Below are positions 31,893 to 41,542 of a stretch of DNA of 64,000 nt, in pieces. The DNA is taken from NCBI GenBank assembly GCA_022842165.1, contig JALHQC010000008.1:54143-118142 (forward strand). The letters run 5' to 3'. The number at the start of each line of letters is the position of its first letter. Position 1 is the stretch's first letter. The position numbers were made by a program, and so were the translations under genes. Under the pieces are notes generated by a model. That model ran no database searches. It saw only the letters and a program-made list of their open reading frames with translations, and was not told the DNA's origin. This DNA is from a bacterium. Its GTDB lineage: Bacteria; Pseudomonadota; Alphaproteobacteria; Rhizobiales; Aestuariivirgaceae.

Positions 31893-33845
31893 TCATTGCG
31901 GCGGCATTGCGATGCTTGAGGCGGGCGCGACAGTGATGAAGACCTCGTTATAGGCAGGCTGCCCGGCAGGCGACCAGCGCGACGGTGTCAGCGCATTCAT
32001 GGCGGCCTGCGGCTTGTCGTGCTCCCACCATTTACCTTCCATCGCCGCCACGCCGGGCCGCAGGGCCTCGTTCACCGCGAGCACCAGTTCAAGCCTCTGT
32101 CCGCCGCATGTCACCGCGACCCGGCTGCCCGCCACGAGGTTCAGCCGCGCCGCATCCTGTCCGTTGAGAATGATGGCGGGCTGGCCTTGGGCTGCCTGGT
32201 GGCGCGGCATGTTGGCGAAGGTCGAGTTGAGGAAATAGTGGGACTTCGGGCTCAACAATTGCAATCGCGCCGCATCGCCGCGCGGTACAACTGCAATAGG
32301 ACCGTCAGCAATGCGCAGCCGGGTTGGGAGTGCGGCAAGTTGAGGCCGCGGCGGCGATGATTTGCGCCAGCCGTCCCGCGCAAGGGTCTCGAGCGGCCAG
32401 CCATCAGGCAGCGCGGAGGCTGCAATCTCCTCATCGCTTTCGCGAAGGGCCGGATGATCGAGGCCGAGCCGGGCCGCGAGGCTGCGCATCATGGCCCCGC
32501 TGCTCCGCGCCTCGCCTATGGGTGCGATGGCGGGCGTGTTCGCCAGCACATAATGGTGACCCCAGGCGCCCTGCACGTCGAAATGCTCGAACTGCGTGGT
32601 GGCGGGCAGCACGATATCGGCATACCGGGCGGTGTCGGTGAGGAAATGGTCGGCCACCACGGTGAAGAGATCGTCGCGCATGAGCCCGCGCTTTACGCGC
32701 GGTGCATCGATCTGGGTTGCCGCCGGATTGGCCGACCACACCATCAGCCCTTTCACCGGCGGCGTCGCGCTGTCGAGATGCAGGCCTAGCTTCGCAATGT
32801 CGAGAAAGCGCGGCGCGCCAGTGACGAGATCGGGCCGCGCCGCCTGCGCTTCGTTCAGTTCGGGCATGGAGAGGATCGACAATCCGCCGCCCTCGTGCCG
32901 CCAGTGGCCGCCCAGGATCGCAAGTGCGGAGAGACCGCGCACGAAGGCCTCGCCATTCTGCGCCTGCTGCGGCGCGATGCCCGCCCGGATCAGCGCCGGG
33001 CGGGCGCTGGCGAAGGCCTTGGCAAGCGCTTCGATTTCGCCAACACTCAGCCCCGTGGCTTCGGCGGCCGCCGCAAAACTCCACGGGCTCACGGCCTGCC
33101 GGTAGCTATCGAGGTCTTCGACCCACAGCGCCGCGAGTTCGAGGTCGGCACGCCCGGTTTCCAGCAGATGCCGCCCGATGGCCGCGGCCAGCACCGGATC
33201 GCTGCCCGGCAGCGGCGCCAGATGCATGTCGCACTGCTTCGCGGTGCGGGTGCGGCACGGGTCGATGGCGATCACCCTGGCACCGCGTTTCCGTGCCTCT
33301 TCGATGAAATGCCATTGATGATGGCAGGTGCTGAGCACGTTCTGCCCCCACAGGATGATGAGCTTCGCATCGGGCGTCTCCTCGGGATCAACGCCGATCG
33401 GGTGCCCCTCGGCCATGAGGGCGGCGGCGGAAACGGCACAGACGCCGCCTGTCTGCCGGCTGGCGCCAAGCGCATGGAACAGGCGGACCAGCGCCAGCCG
33501 TTGCACCACCCCTTGCGTGCCGAGATAGCAGAAGGGCATCAGCGCCTCTGCGCCATGTTCCACGATGATGGACCTGAAGCGCGTGGCGATCTCGTCCAGT
33601 GCCTCGTCCCATGTGATTTGCACGAATTGCCCCGCACCCTTGGGGCCGGAGCGCCGCAGCGGATGCAGCAGCCGGCCGGGCGCGGTGAGGCGGGCCTCAT
33701 AGTCCTTCACCTTGGCGCAGAGCACGCCGCGGGTGACAGGATGATCCTTCGCACCCTCGACCTTTACCACCTGGCCATCCTCGACATGCGCCACCCAGGC
33801 GCAGCTGTCCTGGCAATCGAGCGGGCAACATCCCTTGACCTGCAT
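31893..33845 (-). CDS. Molybdopterin-dependent oxidoreductase
   Basis: A 650-aa protein from the ATG at 33845 (MQVKGCCPLDCQDSC). The N-terminal [4Fe-4S] ligands are C-x3-C-x3-C (CPLDCQDSC) plus the later Cys in GVLCAK. Molybdopterin and dinucleotide-binding regions follow (MPFCYLGTQGVV, IILWGQNVLSTCHHQW and VWSANPAATQ), with a C-terminal dinucleotide-binding domain (SHYFLNSTFANMPRH). There is no Tat signal, so it acts in the cytoplasm. Substrate unknown; the general group includes anaerobic dehydrogenases and BisC-like reductases. Confidence 0.88.
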   Translation of the reverse strand: MQVKGCCPLDCQDSCAWVAHVEDGQVVKVEGAKDHPVTRGVLCAKVKDYEARLTAPGRLLHPLRRSGPKGAGQFVQITWDEALDEIATRFRSIIVEHGAEALMPFCYLGTQGVVQRLALVRLFHALGASRQTGGVCAVSAAALMAEGHPIGVDPEETPDAKLIILWGQNVLSTCHHQWHFIEEARKRGARVIAIDPCRTRTAKQCDMHLAPLPGSDPVLAAAIGRHLLETGRADLELAALWVEDLDSYRQAVSPWSFAAAAEATGLSVGEIEALAKAFASARPALIRAGIAPQQAQNGEAFVRGLSALAILGGHWRHEGGGLSILSMPELNEAQAARPDLVTGAPRFLDIAKLGLHLDSATPPVKGLMVWSANPAATQIDAPRVKRGLMRDDLFTVVADHFLTDTARYADIVLPATTQFEHFDVQGAWGHHYVLANTPAIAPIGEARSSGAMMRSLAARLGLDHPALRESDEEIAASALPDGWPLETLARDGWRKSSPPRPQLAALPTRLRIADGPIAVVPRGDAARLQLLSPKSHYFLNSTFANMPRHQAAQGQPAIILNGQDAARLNLVAGSRVAVTCGGQRLELVLAVNEALRPGVAAMEGKWWEHDKPQAAMNALTPSRWSPAGQPAYNEVFITVAPASSIAMPPQ

Positions 33846-34004
33846 GGCTTCTCCCCGGTTTGGGACCAAGCATCCGCCGGGTTCCGCCAACTTGTAAAGA
33901 CCCGTGCCGCAGACCTGCCATGCCAACTTGGCCCCGGGGTTTGACTTGGACCCCCAAGTCGCTAAATAGCCCCAAAATCCATCTCATCCGAAGGCACACA
34001 TCCG

Positions 34005-35417
34005 ATGGCCAAGCCGCGCACGCTTTATGACAAGATCTGGGACGATCACCTGGTCCACGAGGCCGAGGACGGTACGGCGCTGCTCTATATCGACCGGCAT
34101 CTGGTGCATGAGGTGACGAGCCCGCAGGCCTTCGAGGGCCTGCGCATGACCGGCCGCACCGTGCGCCACCCTGAAAAGACGCTGGCCGTCGTCGACCACA
34201 ATGTGCCGACGACCGACCGCAGCAAGGGGATCGCCGAGCCCGAAAGCCGCATCCAGGTGGAAACGCTTGCCGCCAACGCGAAAGAGTTCGGCGTGCAGTA
34301 TTTTCACGAGCGTGACAAGCGCCAGGGGATCGTCCATGTCGTCGGCCCCGAGCAGGGCTTCACGCTGCCCGGAACGACGATTGTCTGCGGCGACAGCCAT
34401 ACCTCGACCCATGGCGCGTTTGGCGCGCTCGCCCACGGTATCGGCACCTCTGAGGTCGAGCATGTGCTGGCGACCCAGACGCTGATCCAGAAGAAGGCGA
34501 AGAACATGCTCGTCCGGGTGGATGGCAAGCTCAGCGCCCACTCGACCGCCAAGGACATCATCCTGGCGATCATCGGCGAGATCGGCACGGCGGGCGGTAC
34601 CGGATCGGTCATCGAGTTCGCCGGCGAGGCGATTCGCGATTTGTCGATGGAAGGCCGCATGACGGTGTGCAACATGACGATCGAGGGTGGGGCCCGCGCC
34701 GGCATGATCGCACCCGACGAAAAGGCCTATGCCTATCTCGAAGGCCGCCCCATGGCACCCAAGGGCGAAGCCTGGGACAAGGCCCGCCGCTACTGGGACC
34801 AGCTCGTGACCGACGAAGGCGCGCATTTCGACCGCGTGGTGACGCTCGACGCTGCCAGCCTGCCGCCCATCGTCTCCTGGGGTACGAGCCCCGAGGACGT
34901 CGTCTCGATCGCCGGCGTGGTTCCAAATCCCGACGACATCGCCGATGAGGGAAAGCGCCAGTCGAAGTGGCGCGCACTCGAATACATGGGCCTGAAGCCC
35001 GGCATGAAGATGACCGACGTGCCTCTCGACGTCGTCTGGATCGGCTCCTGCACCAATGGCCGCATCGAGGACCTGCGCAACGTGGCGAAACTCGTCGAGG
35101 GCAAGAAGATCGCCGGCAGCCTCGCCTATGCGATGATCGTGCCCGGTTCCGGCCTCGTCAAGGCGCAGGCCGAGGCGGAAGGCCTCGACCGCATCTTCAC
35201 CGCCGCGGGCTTCGAATGGCGCGAGCCCGGCTGCTCGATGTGCCTTGGCATGAACCCCGACCAGCTGAAGCCCGGCCAGCGCTGCGCCTCGACGTCCAAC
35301 CGCAATTTCGAGGGCCGCCAGGGCTACAGGGGCCGCACCCACCTGCTGTCGCCCGAAATGGCGGCTGCTGCCGCACTCGCGGGGCGCTTCGTGGATGTGA
35401 GAACCTTCAGGGCCTGA
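34005..35417 (+). CDS. leuC: 3-Isopropylmalate dehydratase large subunit
   Basis: A 470-aa aconitase-family [4Fe-4S] enzyme of leucine synthesis. Cluster ligands are in GSCTNGR and [12 protein letters not shown]; the active-site [13 protein letters not shown] is also present. It works with LeuD, which lies 6.1 kb away at 41543 rather than adjacent. It is divergent from the molybdopterin gene, with a 159-base intergenic region. Confidence 0.98.
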   Translation: MAKPRTLYDKIWDDHLVHEAEDGTALLYIDRHLVHEVTSPQAFEGLRMTGRTVRHPEKTLAVVDHNVPTTDRSKGIAEPESRIQVETLAANAKEFGVQYFHERDKRQGIVHVVGPEQGFTLPGTTIVCGDSHTSTHGAFGALAHGIGTSEVEHVLATQTLIQKKAKNMLVRVDGKLSAHSTAKDIILAIIGEIGTAGGTGSVIEFAGEAIRDLSMEGRMTVCNMTIEGGARAGMIAPDEKAYAYLEGRPMAPKGEAWDKARRYWDQLVTDEGAHFDRVVTLDAASLPPIVSWGTSPEDVVSIAGVVPNPDDIADEGKRQSKWRALEYMGLKPGMKMTDVPLDVVWIGSCTNGRIEDLRNVAKLVEGKKIAGSLAYAMIVPGSGLVKAQAEAEGLDRIFTAAGFEWREPGCSMCLGMNPDQLKPGQRCASTSNRNFEGRQGYRGRTHLLSPEMAAAAALAGRFVDVRTFRA

Positions 35418-35614
35418 CCCGGCGCTTGTGGCACCCGTGATGGCCGTTTTGGGGCGGAACTTTTGCTGGCCATCCAAATTAATCTTCAGCACAACAAAAG
35501 TGTGATGCAGATCATTAACGGTTGCTGAACTTTTCGTTAAGGCTTATGTCATCGCCGTGGCGATAAGGTGATTCATACGTTAAGCCGCACGCTACAATTC
35601 TACGGGGGTTTCAA

Positions 35615-35767
35615 GTGAGTTCTTCGGTCCAGGCGGATGCCAAGTTTCTCCGCCGCATTTTTCTCGGCCTCGTGTTCTTGACGCTGGTGACCGGCGGCAT
35701 GGCGGGCCTGACGACCGTCCAGGCGATGAGCGGCAAGACCGGCGCCTGCATCATCTTCTGCCAGTAG
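35615..35767 (+). CDS. Small single-pass membrane protein (50 aa)
   Basis: A GTG-initiated small gene with a CGGGGGT site upstream. The translation starts MSSSVQADAKFLRRIFLGLV, and the membrane helix is FLGLVFLTLVTGGMAGLT (about 16-33). It ends KTGACIIFCQ with two Cys. It stands after a 197-base gap behind leuC and 14 bases before the metalloprotease frame. Function unknown. Confidence 0.6.
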   Translation: MSSSVQADAKFLRRIFLGLVFLTLVTGGMAGLTTVQAMSGKTGACIIFCQ

Positions 35768-35781
35768 CGGCAGTTCCGGCG

Positions 35782-36192
35782 GTGGCGGGTTCGCGGCTTT
35801 CGGGCCTCACCGCCCCCTCTCTTTCCGATATCGAAGAATTGGCACAGGAAGCTTACGCAAGGCTTCCCGAGGCTTTTCGCGCCTTGACCGGCGGCATCGT
35901 GATCGGCGTCGAGGATTTCCCGGCAGACGACGTGCTGGCCGAGATGAAGGCCGGGCCCTTTGATCTTCTTGGCCTGTTCCAGGGCATCGGCTTGGCGCAG
36001 GACCAGGCGGTGCCAGAAACCGGCCGCATGCCCAACATGGTCTTCCTCTACCGCCGGGCGATTCTGGACTATTGGGCCGAGCATGATGAAACGCTGGGAG
36101 CGGTCGTCACCCATGTGCTGATCCACGAGATCGGCCATCATTTCGGCCTGTCGGATGCCGACATGGACGCGATCGAAAGGGCGGCGGAATGA
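35782..36192 (+). CDS. Zincin-like metallopeptidase (136 aa)
   Basis: A 136-aa protein of the metallopeptidase family (DUF1025-like). The zinc motif HEIGH is at 115-119 in VLIHEIGHHFGLSDADMD, followed by the family end. The N-terminal MAGSRLSGLTAPSLSDIEEL is typical in length. It is coupled by a four-base overlap to a small membrane protein. Such zincins are widespread, with no known substrate. Confidence 0.9.
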   Translation: MAGSRLSGLTAPSLSDIEELAQEAYARLPEAFRALTGGIVIGVEDFPADDVLAEMKAGPFDLLGLFQGIGLAQDQAVPETGRMPNMVFLYRRAILDYWAEHDETLGAVVTHVLIHEIGHHFGLSDADMDAIERAAE

Positions 36193-36401
36193 AACACCCC
36201 GATACCTCGCGCGAGGACGAAGCCAGGCGCGATCTGGCGCGGATCGAACGCGAGCGCGAGAAGCTGCTTCACAGCATGCCCGAGGCGGCGAACGACGACA
36301 ACGATCCCATGGAAATCCTGGGCAAACGCATTGCCCGCATCCTTGGGCCCCTGCTGGCGGTGGGCCTCATTCTCTATCTCTATGCCACATATATGACATG
36401 A
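36189..36401 (+). CDS. Hypothetical tail-anchored membrane protein (70 aa)
   Basis: A charged helical N-terminus (EARRDLARIEREREKLLH) and a C-terminal membrane helix (ILGPLLAVGLILYLYATY). It overlaps the zincin gene by ATGA, so the pair may act together at the membrane. No family recognised. Confidence 0.75.
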   Translation: MKHPDTSREDEARRDLARIEREREKLLHSMPEAANDDNDPMEILGKRIARILGPLLAVGLILYLYATYMT

Positions 36402-36489
36402 GCCTGAAGGCTGGCTGACAGCCCCGTTGCGCGCCCATTCAGCGGCACTCCCATAAACGGGTTCCCGCCAACTCTGAAAGGGAGCCATC

Positions 36490-36795
36490 ATGAAACTTTC
36501 TCTTGCCGCCGCAGTCCTCATCCTGCCGCTCGTCGCCATGCCGGCTCTGGCCGGTTCGCCTCCCGGCAACGGGCGCCAGACGCCGGACGCCGCGGCCGCC
36601 GCCTGTGCCGCCCTCGGAGCCAGGGGCGAGGTTCTTGCCGACGGCGCGGGCTGCCGCAACACCGAGACCGGGGCTGCCGTCATCTGCAAAGGCAGTCAGT
36701 GCACGGAGTATTTCGCCGACCCGCGCTTCGCGAAGATCAGGGATATTCTGGAGAAGAACCGCGTGAAGCCTGTAGCGCCGAGGACCGCGCTGTAA
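36490..36795 (+). CDS. Small secreted Cys protein (101 aa)
   Basis: The signal peptide MKLSLAAAVLILPLVAMPALA is cleaved near residue 21. The mature part has four Cys (CAALG, CRNTE and CKGSQC), suggesting two disulfides in the periplasm. GGGAGCC precedes the ATG. No family recognised. Confidence 0.75.
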   Translation: MKLSLAAAVLILPLVAMPALAGSPPGNGRQTPDAAAAACAALGARGEVLADGAGCRNTETGAAVICKGSQCTEYFADPRFAKIRDILEKNRVKPVAPRTAL

Positions 36796-36824
36796 GGGAA
36801 GATGCCCTCATCCCCCTGTCGGGA

Positions 36825-36900
36825 CCTTCTCCCATGGCTATGCCACGGGAGAAGGCGGTTCACCTCTAGCGCCTTCTCCCGTTCGGAGAATGGGAGAAGG
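36825..36900. repeat. Palindromic intergenic repeat between convergent genes
   Basis: CCTTCTCCC and GGGAGAAGG form two hairpins (36825-36833/36847-36855 and 36872-36880/36892-36900). Same family as the repeat at 29383. It may serve as a bidirectional terminator between the convergent neighbours. Confidence 0.75.
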
Positions 36901-36924
36901 TGGCCGGCAGGCCAGATGAGGGCT

Positions 36925-38619
36925 CTATTCCCCAAGCTCGATCGGCTTCAGTTTCTCGAACATGTCGCCGGGGCCGAGGTTGTCCATCGGGCATTTGCCG
37001 CCGAGGTGATGCATGATGCCCCACACGGCATTGAGAGCCGTTTGCACCGCGCCCTCGACCCAGCCCGGCGTCCACGAGACGCCGTCGCCCGCCATGAAGA
37101 TGCCGCGCTCTGGCGCCGGCATGTCATCCTGCTTGAAGTGGCAGTACATGCGGCGGTTATAGCGGTAATGGCCCGGCAGCGCGCCCTTGAAGGCACCGAG
37201 AAAGTTCGGGTCCGACTCCCATGACACCGTGATCGGATCGCCGATGATGTGGCTCGCGAGATCAAGCTTCGGATAGATCCTGGCGAGCGATTCGAGGCAG
37301 AGCTTCACCCGGTCTTCCGGCGTCTCGGGCAGCATTTTCAGGGAATCGCTCATCCAAGAGTAGGAGAGGCAGATGACGCCCGGTTTGTCGTCGCCATTGT
37401 CGAAGAGATAGGTGCCGCGGGTGAGCCGGTCGGTCAGTGTCTGGCTCATCAGGTCACGGCCTGTCTCTGGGTCCTTGTCCTTCCAGAACGGCCGGTCGGT
37501 CATCACGAAGGTCTTGGAGGATTGCATGTAGCGCGTCCGGTCGAGCGCCATCCACAGCTTCGGCGAGAACAGCGTTTCCTCGACCTCCATGTTGGTGGTG
37601 AGGACCCAGCTTTGCACGGTGACGAGGCAGGCCACGAAAGACTTCGCATGACCCCACCGGTCGGTGACGGTGATCTGGCCATCGCTGGCGCGCGCGATCC
37701 GCCGGGCGGCGGGCCGCGTGGCACCGTCATGCAGCTTCGCCAGCGATGTTCCTTGCAGCCAGTGCGCCATCTGCCGTGGTGCTTCCCGCCACAACCCCCG
37801 CGGCACCTGCTCGACGCCGCCCACCATGAAGAACTGGTTCTCGTCGCAGTCCGTGCAGATGACGCGGAGAATTTCCAGCATCGAATTCGGGAAGTCCGAA
37901 TCCCAGCCGCCGGTGCCGAAGCCCACCTGGCCGAACACCTCGCGGTGGCGGAAGCTTTTCTGCGCGAAGGCATAGGAAGTGGCGACGAAGTCGTAGAACG
38001 TGCGGTCGTCCCAGATCGGGATGAGCTGGTTCCAGATGTCCTTCACTTTCACCGCGTCGCGCTCCCGCACCGCCTGGCGTAGCTCGGTGATGGCCGCACC
38101 CTCTTCCAGCGCCTTGCTCCAGCACTCCTGGATTTCGCGGAAGAAGGCGGGAAGCTGTTCGGGCTTTTCGACATAGATCGTCTCGCCTTCGAGATCGATG
38201 ATGGTGGAATTCGATGCTGGCCAGGCCAGCGGATTGGGAAACGGTTTCGACTGGATGCCGAGCATGTTCGCATAGTGATAGAAGGCGGTGGAGGACGCCG
38301 GAAACCGCATGCCGCCAAGTTCGGCGACGATTCCCTCTGCACCCTCGAAAGGCTGCGAGCGCAGGCGCCCGCCGATGCGGCCCGCCTCGTAGATGACGGG
38401 CTTCAGCCCCATCTTCATCAGCTCATGGGCAGCCGTCATGCCGGCCATGCCGGCGCCGATGATGGCAACCTCCGCGCCATGCATGGCGGCGGGAACCGAG
38501 CCGAGACCGGACGGGTGCTTTAGCCAGTCGTCATAGGCAAAGGGAAAATCCGGCCCGAACATCGTCATCGGCGCCGTGGTATCGGCTTCGGGCAGGAAGA
38601 ACTGGGACGGCGCCGGCAT
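36925..38619 (-). CDS. Flavin monooxygenase, IaaM/amino acid 2-monooxygenase type
   Basis: A 564-aa FAD enzyme. The N-terminal dinucleotide fold is VAIIGAGMAGMTAAHELMKMG (about 51-71) with GRIGGRLRS. The substrate-side motif VAELGGMRFPASSTAFYHY and the C-terminal FAD motif GDGVSWTPGWVEGAVQTALN are as in tryptophan, phenylalanine or lysine 2-monooxygenases. The expected chemistry is oxidative decarboxylation of an L-amino acid to the amide. The amidase partner (iaaH) is not in this window, so auxin synthesis is not shown. A general amino acid oxidase is the alternative. Confidence 0.8.
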   Translation of the reverse strand: MPAPSQFFLPEADTTAPMTMFGPDFPFAYDDWLKHPSGLGSVPAAMHGAEVAIIGAGMAGMTAAHELMKMGLKPVIYEAGRIGGRLRSQPFEGAEGIVAELGGMRFPASSTAFYHYANMLGIQSKPFPNPLAWPASNSTIIDLEGETIYVEKPEQLPAFFREIQECWSKALEEGAAITELRQAVRERDAVKVKDIWNQLIPIWDDRTFYDFVATSYAFAQKSFRHREVFGQVGFGTGGWDSDFPNSMLEILRVICTDCDENQFFMVGGVEQVPRGLWREAPRQMAHWLQGTSLAKLHDGATRPAARRIARASDGQITVTDRWGHAKSFVACLVTVQSWVLTTNMEVEETLFSPKLWMALDRTRYMQSSKTFVMTDRPFWKDKDPETGRDLMSQTLTDRLTRGTYLFDNGDDKPGVICLSYSWMSDSLKMLPETPEDRVKLCLESLARIYPKLDLASHIIGDPITVSWESDPNFLGAFKGALPGHYRYNRRMYCHFKQDDMPAPERGIFMAGDGVSWTPGWVEGAVQTALNAVWGIMHHLGGKCPMDNLGPGDMFEKLKPIELGE

Positions 38620-38759
38620 GGCCTCTCTCCTCTGTGCAGTACCGGACGGAACTCTAGCGCCATTGCGGCCGTCCCGCCATGCGGAGCTTTCCGGTCCCTC
38701 GGCGCGGCACGCCTTTTGCTGGGCCTTGCGGCAGACCCAGTTTCCGCGAGGGATTTACC

Positions 38760-39674
38760 ATGGCGAAGCTCATTATTGGCGCATCGGCGAATTTCAGCGG
38801 CCGGCTGCTGTTCAATATCGATACAATCCAGTTCACGCAGCGGGCCGATGCAATCTTCCAGTCGATCCAGTTTGGCGCGAACCGCATCGCCGACGATGTC
38901 GAGATCAGGGGCAGTTCCGGTGTCAACCGCATCATCGTCAACAGCGGTATCGGCGGCTTCGATGCTTCCGACTGGAGCTTCAGTTTCTGGCAGGAACGCG
39001 ACCGCCTGATCGTCAATGGCTCCACCTTTGGCGAGACCTTGAAGGGTTCTGTCCGCAACGACCGGATCTTCGGCAACGGCGGCAATGACACCATCAAGGG
39101 CGGCGCGGGCCATGACCTGATTTCGGGCGGCATCGGCCGCGACAGCCTCGAAGGCGGCACGGGCAACGATACGCTGAGCTATGCGGGTGACGTCTTCGGC
39201 GCGCGGGTGGATCTTGGCCGCAACGAGGCATCGCGAGGCGAGGCGGCGGGAGACAGGATCAGCGGCTTCGAGAATGTAACGGGCGGCGGGGGCAGCGATG
39301 TGCTGACTGGCAGCAATGCCGCCAACCGCATCACCGGCGGCGGCGGTGGGGATACTCTTGAAGGCGATGGCGGCGCCGACCGTTTCGTCTACCGCGCGTT
39401 GACGGATTCGGCTCCTGATACGCCCGACCTCATTCTGGATTTCGGCAGCGGTGACCGGATCGACCTGTCGGCGATCGATGCGAGGCAGGGTCCGGGCAAC
39501 AACGCCTTCCGCTTCATCGGCAGCGACGGTTTCGAAAGCGCCGGCGAACTGCGCTACAGCCAGGGATTGGGCCTCACCATAATCCAGGCCGATATCGACG
39601 GCGATGGCATCGCCGACCTCGAAATCATTCTCGAAGGCAGGATCGATCTCGGCGCTGGCGACTTCATTCTCTGA
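38760..39674 (+). CDS. RTX-type calcium-binding repeat protein
   Basis: A 304-aa protein from the ATG at 38760 (MAKLIIGASANF), with GAGGG before it. After about 105 residues of non-repeat sequence it has GGNDTIKGGAGHD and ISGGIGRDSLEGGTGNDTL, the calcium-binding nonapeptides. The end is DFGSGDRIDLSAIDAR and an acidic C-terminus, typical of type I secreted proteins. No adjacent type I secretion genes are present. Probably exported; role unknown. Confidence 0.88.
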   Translation: MAKLIIGASANFSGRLLFNIDTIQFTQRADAIFQSIQFGANRIADDVEIRGSSGVNRIIVNSGIGGFDASDWSFSFWQERDRLIVNGSTFGETLKGSVRNDRIFGNGGNDTIKGGAGHDLISGGIGRDSLEGGTGNDTLSYAGDVFGARVDLGRNEASRGEAAGDRISGFENVTGGGGSDVLTGSNAANRITGGGGGDTLEGDGGADRFVYRALTDSAPDTPDLILDFGSGDRIDLSAIDARQGPGNNAFRFIGSDGFESAGELRYSQGLGLTIIQADIDGDGIADLEIILEGRIDLGAGDFIL

Positions 39675-39804
39675 TCGCGGCCACAACCGGAAATGATGAA
39701 GCCGGCCGTGGAGGGGATGCGCACGGCCGGCTTCTGGTCTGCGAAATGTCCGGGCGGTGTGCAGGGGATGGGGGGAGCCGGGACCCGCAGATCGGAAGGT
39801 CAAC

Positions 39805-40014
39805 TCAGGAACATGCGACCTTCCTCGTATAGTGGAAAACTTTTGCCGTGCCGGTTTGGTTCCATGACGAATGGAGGATCGTCATCGTATCGCAGCTCTT
39901 GTCCTGTTGGGGAACTGCCGGCGGCTGCGGCGCTGCATCGGGATGAAAGCGTGCCTCAGCGGCCTGCGTTGAGCCGAGGCCCAGGGCGATGGCGAACATC
40001 AATTTGGCGATCAT
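39805..40014 (-). CDS. Small secreted protein with C-terminal Cys pair (69 aa)
   Basis: A signal peptide MIAKLMFAIALGLGSTQAAEA is followed by a Pro-rich linker and SCDTMTILHSSW...VFHYTRKVACS. The C-terminal Cys pair and end resemble the next gene's SKQLVCY. It lies about 130 bases from that gene on the same strand. Function unknown. Confidence 0.6.
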   Translation of the reverse strand: MIAKLMFAIALGLGSTQAAEARFHPDAAPQPPAVPQQDKSCDTMTILHSSWNQTGTAKVFHYTRKVACS

Positions 40015-40143
40015 GGTTTTTATTCCTTGCTTGTATGGGGCCGGACAAACCGGCCGCAGCGGAACTGCGGCCGGCTGCTTCGACCTGAATGGCAGGCATG
40101 TGAGAGGGCTTTGCAGTGCCCGGCCGTTCAGGCATCCGGGCGC

Positions 40144-40416
40144 TTAGTAGCAAACGAGCTGTTTCGAGTACCAGATCTTGACCTTGCCGTTCTTGAACTT
40201 CTTCTTGTGCTTCACCTTGACATAATGGCAGCCGTCATCCTCGACGACGTAGTTGTCATAGGTCGGGTAATAGCCGGGGCTGCCAACGCCGATATAGCCG
40301 CCGTCGAAGCCGAGGTTGACGTTGAAGTCGATATTGGTCTTGGCCTGTGCGGCTGGAGCCAGCGCCACGCCGAGAGCGGCGGTGGCGGTCAGAGCGATGA
40401 TGGCGTTGCGGATCAT
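40144..40416 (-). CDS. Small secreted protein with C-terminal Cys pair (90 aa)
   Basis: Signal peptide MIRNAIIALTATAALGVALA, cleavage near AQA-KT, then an aromatic Gly-rich region (GGYIGVGSPGYYPTYDNY). The end, DDGCHYVKVKHKKKF...KIWYSKQLVCY, has a Cys pair and a Lys-rich beta hairpin. Probably related to the 69-aa neighbour. Periplasmic or secreted; function unknown. Confidence 0.75.
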   Translation of the reverse strand: MIRNAIIALTATAALGVALAPAAQAKTNIDFNVNLGFDGGYIGVGSPGYYPTYDNYVVEDDGCHYVKVKHKKKFKNGKVKIWYSKQLVCY

Positions 40417-40573
40417 GATGGTGTTTCCCTCGGTTCCTGGTTGTTGCCTCTCCGGTGATGTTCACCGTTGATGGATGAAGGTTTAGGCCACTGCGGCTGA
40501 ACCGGTTCTGAGCCCGCCGTTTAGCCGCCGTTCATGTTGCAGGGGGCTGCCAACCCCTCTATATGAGCCCGCC

Positions 40574-41530
40574 ATGACAAGCATTTTCATCGATGGCGAG
40601 GCGGGAACGACCGGCCTCCAGATCCGCGACCGGCTCAAGGACCGGGCCGACGTGACTCTCGTTTCGATCGATCCGGACCGCCGCAAGGATGAAAAAGCCC
40701 GCCGCGAGCTGCTGAATTCGGTAGACGTTGCCATTCTCTGCCTGCCGGACGATGCCGCAAAAGAAGCCGTCGCCATGATCGGCCCCGATGCGCGCACCCG
40801 CGTGATCGATGCTTCCTCCGCCCACCGCGTGGCCGAAGGCTGGGCCTATGGCATGCCTGAACTCTCGAAGGCCCATGCCACCCGGATTGCGGGCGCCCCC
40901 CGCGTCGCCAACCCCGGCTGCTATCCGCAAGGCCTGATCGCCTGCGTACGCCCGCTGATCGCGGCGGGCATCATGTCGGCCGATTATCCCGTCACCTACA
41001 ATGCCGTCTCGGGCTATTCTGGCGGCGGCCGGAAGATGATGGAGGACTACGAGGCGAAGGGGGCTGCGGCCGCGCCCTTCCTGCCCTATGGCCTGACGTT
41101 TTCCCACAAGCACCTGCCTGAGATGCAGGTCTATGCCGAACTGGCCCATGCGCCGATATTCCAGCCCGCCGTCGGCAATTACGCGCAAGGCATGCTGGGC
41201 GCGGTGCCGGTGTTCTCGGAACTGCTGGTGAAGAAGGCCGGTGCCGCCGCGATCCACGAATGCCTGGCTGCAGCCTATAAAAGTTCGGCCTTCATCGAAG
41301 TAGCGCCGCTCAAAGCGATCGAGCGCTCCGAGCAGGTCAGCCCCGAAGTGTTGAACAACACCAACCGCATGCGGCTGCATGTTTTCGCCAACGACACGCG
41401 CGGCCACGTGCTGCTGATGGCGATCTACGACAATCTCGGCAAGGGCGCATCGGGCGCGGCCGTGCAGAACCTGAACCTGATGATCGGCGCGGAGGAAACT
41501 CTGGGCGTCGATCTGCCCCCATCCGCCTGA
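40574..41530 (+). CDS. argC: N-acetyl-gamma-glutamyl-phosphate reductase (type 2)
   Basis: A 318-aa enzyme of arginine synthesis that reduces N-acetyl-glutamyl phosphate. It has the nucleotide motif [10 protein letters not shown] and the nucleophile Cys in [10 protein letters not shown] (residues about 115-124). The short 318-aa form, without the insert of E. coli ArgC, is the type 2 group. leuD follows after 12 bases, so the two are probably cotranscribed. Confidence 0.97.
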   Translation: MTSIFIDGEAGTTGLQIRDRLKDRADVTLVSIDPDRRKDEKARRELLNSVDVAILCLPDDAAKEAVAMIGPDARTRVIDASSAHRVAEGWAYGMPELSKAHATRIAGAPRVANPGCYPQGLIACVRPLIAAGIMSADYPVTYNAVSGYSGGGRKMMEDYEAKGAAAAPFLPYGLTFSHKHLPEMQVYAELAHAPIFQPAVGNYAQGMLGAVPVFSELLVKKAGAAAIHECLAAAYKSSAFIEVAPLKAIERSEQVSPEVLNNTNRMRLHVFANDTRGHVLLMAIYDNLGKGASGAAVQNLNLMIGAEETLGVDLPPSA

Positions 41531-41542
41531 GGAAGAAAGTCC

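Noticed and set aside
35418..35614. CtrA-type sites upstream of the 50-aa membrane peptide
   Set aside because: TTAA half-sites are present but not at the seven-base spacing of a full CtrA box.
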